Source of the DNA: Actinomycetes bacterium
Lineage (GTDB): Bacteria > Actinomycetota > Thermoleophilia > Solirubrobacterales > Solirubrobacteraceae
Length of the DNA stretch: 7,702 nt
Assembly (NCBI GenBank): GCA_023405705.1
Contig: JAEXXR010000655.1
Location: 1-7,702, forward strand
Direction of reading: 5' to 3'
This document shows, piece after piece, positions 5,508-7,702 of this stretch. The notes under the pieces were generated by a model. The model saw only the letters and a program-made list of their open reading frames with translations, had not been told where the DNA came from and ran no database searches. Numbering within the stretch: the first letter of the stretch is position 1; every line of letters begins with the position of its first letter. A program made the position numbers and the translations under genes.

Positions 5508-6219
5508 CTGGCTCCTCCAGGGGTTCGAGCGCGGCGCGCAGGTCGCGCTCGGTGGTGCGAAGGTGGGCCTCCATCGCCTGCGCGGCCGCCTGCGGGTCGC
5601 GGCGCTGCACGGCGTAGAGGATCGCGCGATGGGCCTCGACGACCTCGTCGAACGGACGGCCCTCGCGCAGGCGGCCGCGGTGGCTGTGGCGGCGGCTGAC
5701 GCGCAGCGGCTCCGACAGCTGCTCGATCAGCTGCGTCAGCATGCCGTTGCCGGAGCCGACCGCGAGCGCCTCGTGGAAGCCGACGTCGGCGTCGTGGAAC
5801 TGCTCCTCGTCGGTCGCGTCGCGCATCCCGTCGATCGCGTTGGTCATCGCCGCGAGCGCGGCGCGCGAGGCGTTGGTGGCGGCGAGCGACGCGATCCGCA
5901 CCTCCAGCGCGAGGCGGACCTCGAGCAGCTCGAAGAGGGCGGTCGCGTCGCGCCGTATCGCCGTGCGGAAGTAGTCGCCGGCGAGCGCCCCGTTCGGCTC
6001 GCGCACCGTCGGCCGTCTGCCCTTGCGCAGCTCGACGAGGCCGCGCGCCTCCAGCGAGCGGACGGCCTCGCGGACGGTCAGCCGGCTGATCGAGAGCGTG
6101 CGCGCCAGCTCGCCCTCCGAAGGGAGCGCCTCGCCGGGACGCAGCTCGTCGAGCGCGAGCCGCTCCAGCTCTTCGATCGCCGTCGCCACCGCGCCAGGCG
6201 GTGAAGGTCTCTCCGACAT
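5500..6219 (-). CDS. GntR-family regulator, FadR/FCD subfamily
   Basis: A 239-residue repressor-type regulator. Residues about 10-75 form the GntR winged helix (LPSEGELARTLSISRLTVREAVRSLEARGL with a GRRPTV wing; strings abutting the wing are RK-rich). Residues about 95-230 form an all-helical FCD effector domain with the metal-binding set D145, H149 (DVGFHEAL), H197 (VVEAHRAI) and H219 (MEAHLRTT), plus N158. Members of this subfamily sense carboxylates, including aldonates (E. coli DgoR binds D-galactonate), so a sugar acid from this pathway is the likely inducer. The gene leads the catabolic operon and faces the transporter genes. A dyad operator lies 6 bases upstream of the ATG, so autorepression and control of both directions are expected. 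The ribosome binding site is weak (AGG in the operator). Confidence 0.92.
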   Translation of the reverse strand: MSERPSPPGAVATAIEELERLALDELRPGEALPSEGELARTLSISRLTVREAVRSLEARGLVELRKGRRPTVREPNGALAGDYFRTAIRRDATALFELLEVRLALEVRIASLAATNASRAALAAMTNAIDGMRDATDEEQFHDADVGFHEALAVGSGNGMLTQLIEQLSEPLRVSRRHSHRGRLREGRPFDEVVEAHRAILYAVQRRDPQAAAQAMEAHLRTTERDLRAALEPLEEPDA

Positions 6220-6225
6220 CCATCC

Positions 6226-6242
6226 AACCTATCTGACAGGTT
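6226..6242. promoter_or_regulatory. Likely GntR operator, site 1
   Basis: AACCTATCTGACAGGTT is a 17-bp dyad: the AACCT and AGGTT arms plus inner TC/GA match symmetrically, with one mismatched pair and a single central base. Size and symmetry fit FadR-subfamily operators. It ends 6 bases from the gntR ATG, so bound protein would block gntR operon expression. Assignment to this regulator is inferred from position. Confidence 0.6.
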
Positions 6243-6256
6243 TGCCGGTTGCAAAC
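6240..6256. promoter_or_regulatory. Second inverted repeat in the divergent control region
   Basis: GTTTGC (6240-6245) and GCAAAC (6251-6256) are perfect 6-bp arms around 5 bases. It abuts the first operator and covers the proposed -35 of the transporter promoter. It may bind a different regulator, such as a LacI-type catabolite regulator; nothing in the window identifies one. Confidence 0.4.
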
Positions 6257-6276
6257 GTCGATTCCACCGCTAGGCT
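6249..6276 (+). promoter_or_regulatory. Candidate promoter of the ABC ATPase-kinase operon
   Basis: TTGCAA (6249-6254) is followed after 16 bases by TAGGCT (6271-6276), which fits the TANNNT pattern common in actinobacteria. Transcription would start near 6283, giving a leader of about 50 bases that carries another inverted repeat and a strong ribosome binding site. Confidence 0.45.
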
Positions 6277-6289
6277 TCCGCCAACGCCG

Positions 6290-6311
6290 GGTTGCCCTTG
6301 CAACCTATCTG
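6290..6311. promoter_or_regulatory. Leader hairpin with a second copy of the operator core
   Basis: GGTTGC (6290-6295) and GCAACC (6300-6305) form a perfect 6-bp hairpin over CCTT. Overlapping it, CAACCTATCTG (6301-6311) repeats exactly 11 bases of operator site 1 (6225-6235), 76 bases away. The other half of the dyad is missing, so it is at best a half-site. With site 1 it could support repression across the divergent region (inferred). Confidence 0.45.
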
Positions 6312-6318
6312 CGACCTC

Positions 6319-6325
6319 GGAGGAG
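6319..6325 (+). promoter_or_regulatory. Ribosome binding site of the ABC ATPase gene
   Basis: GGAGGAG lies 7 bases before the ATG at 6333. It selects this start over an in-frame ATC/GTG-type extension upstream that would read through the operator region. Confidence 0.85.
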
Positions 6326-6332
6326 ACCAAGG

Positions 6333-7468
<1,136 letters not shown>

Positions 7469-7469
<1 letters not shown>

Positions 7470-7702
7470 TGGCGGCCTTCGACCCGGCGGCCCCCGAGCT
7501 CGTCACCTTCGGCGAGGCGATGGGGCTGATGCTCGCCGACGACGGGCTGCCGCTGCGGCGGGCGCGGCGGTTCCACCGCACGCTCGCGGGCGCGGAGCTG
7601 TACACGGCGGTCGGGCTCGCGCGGCTCGGCCATCGCGTCGCGTACGCCGGCCGCGTCGGCGACGACCCGTTCGGCGCGGAGGTGCGTGCGACGCTGCTGG
7701 CC
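7469..7702 (+). CDS. PfkB-family sugar kinase, likely 2-keto-3-deoxy-aldonate kinase (partial)
   Basis: The first 78 residues of a PfkB/ribokinase-family kinase, cut by the right edge. ELVTFGEAM (10-18) is the first beta strand; GAELYTAVGLARLGH (46-60) and VAYAGRVGDDPFG (61-73) are the family substrate-side motifs. The start is GTG overlapping the ATPase stop (TAGTG); the next ATG lies inside the conserved first strand and is too late. In this context it would phosphorylate the 2-keto-3-deoxygalactonate or -gluconate made by DgoD, preparing it for an aldolase. Y50 stands where many family members have Asn (G-A-E-x-N-x-A), a residue near the sugar. Fructokinase or ribokinase activity cannot be excluded from the N-terminus alone. 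Confidence 0.85.

Overview
The window is very GC-rich. Its genes are tightly packed and overlapping, some start at GTG, and the promoter-like sites follow a TANNNT pattern, all of which fits an actinobacterium. My guess, from general protein style only, is Thermoleophilia/Solirubrobacterales (Conexibacter-like). No marker gene in the window confirms this.

Layout. (1) Positions 1-1693 hold a divergent pair: a PLP-dependent Orn/Lys/Arg decarboxylase-family protein on the minus strand, running off the left edge, and a RidA-type deaminase on the plus strand. About 80 bases separate them and contain a near-symmetric, fully overlapping pair of divergent promoters. (2) Positions 1700-2421 hold a toxin-antitoxin pair, a Phd/YefM-like antitoxin followed by a PIN-domain (VapC-type) toxin. 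Upstream are two perfect inverted repeats and an extended -10 box placed for a leaderless transcript. (3) Positions 2422-2575 are a convergent gap with what looks like the 3' end of a tRNA gene without its 5' half, followed by two hairpins; this may be an integration scar. (4) Positions 2576-6219 hold a minus-strand operon in the order gntR (FadR/FCD regulator), SDR sugar dehydrogenase, dgoD (galactonate dehydratase), SMP-30 lactonase, with overlaps of 8, 4 and 1 nt. (5) Positions 6220-6332 are a divergent control region with a good operator dyad, a partial second copy and two more inverted repeats. (6) Positions 6333-7702 hold, on the plus strand, an MsmK/UgpC-type sugar ABC transporter ATPase overlapping by 1 nt with a PfkB sugar kinase cut off by the right edge.

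Together, regions 4-6 look like an oxidative, De Ley-Doudoroff-type sugar catabolic locus. The transporter ATPase serves import, the SDR oxidises the aldose to a lactone, the SMP-30 protein opens the lactone, DgoD dehydrates the aldonate to a 2-keto-3-deoxy acid, and the PfkB protein phosphorylates it. The aldolase, permeases and substrate-binding protein are not in the window. D-galactose/D-galactonate is the favoured substrate because the dehydratase closely resembles E. coli DgoD, but this is inference.

The most unusual feature is inside the lactonase gene. Exactly 156 bp (52 codons), made of four 13-residue charged repeats, interrupts an otherwise ordinary SMP-30 beta-propeller. The two 78-bp halves are nearly identical at the DNA level and contain hairpins, so this may be a protein-coding repeat element inserted in frame. 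No wholly new multi-gene system is evident.
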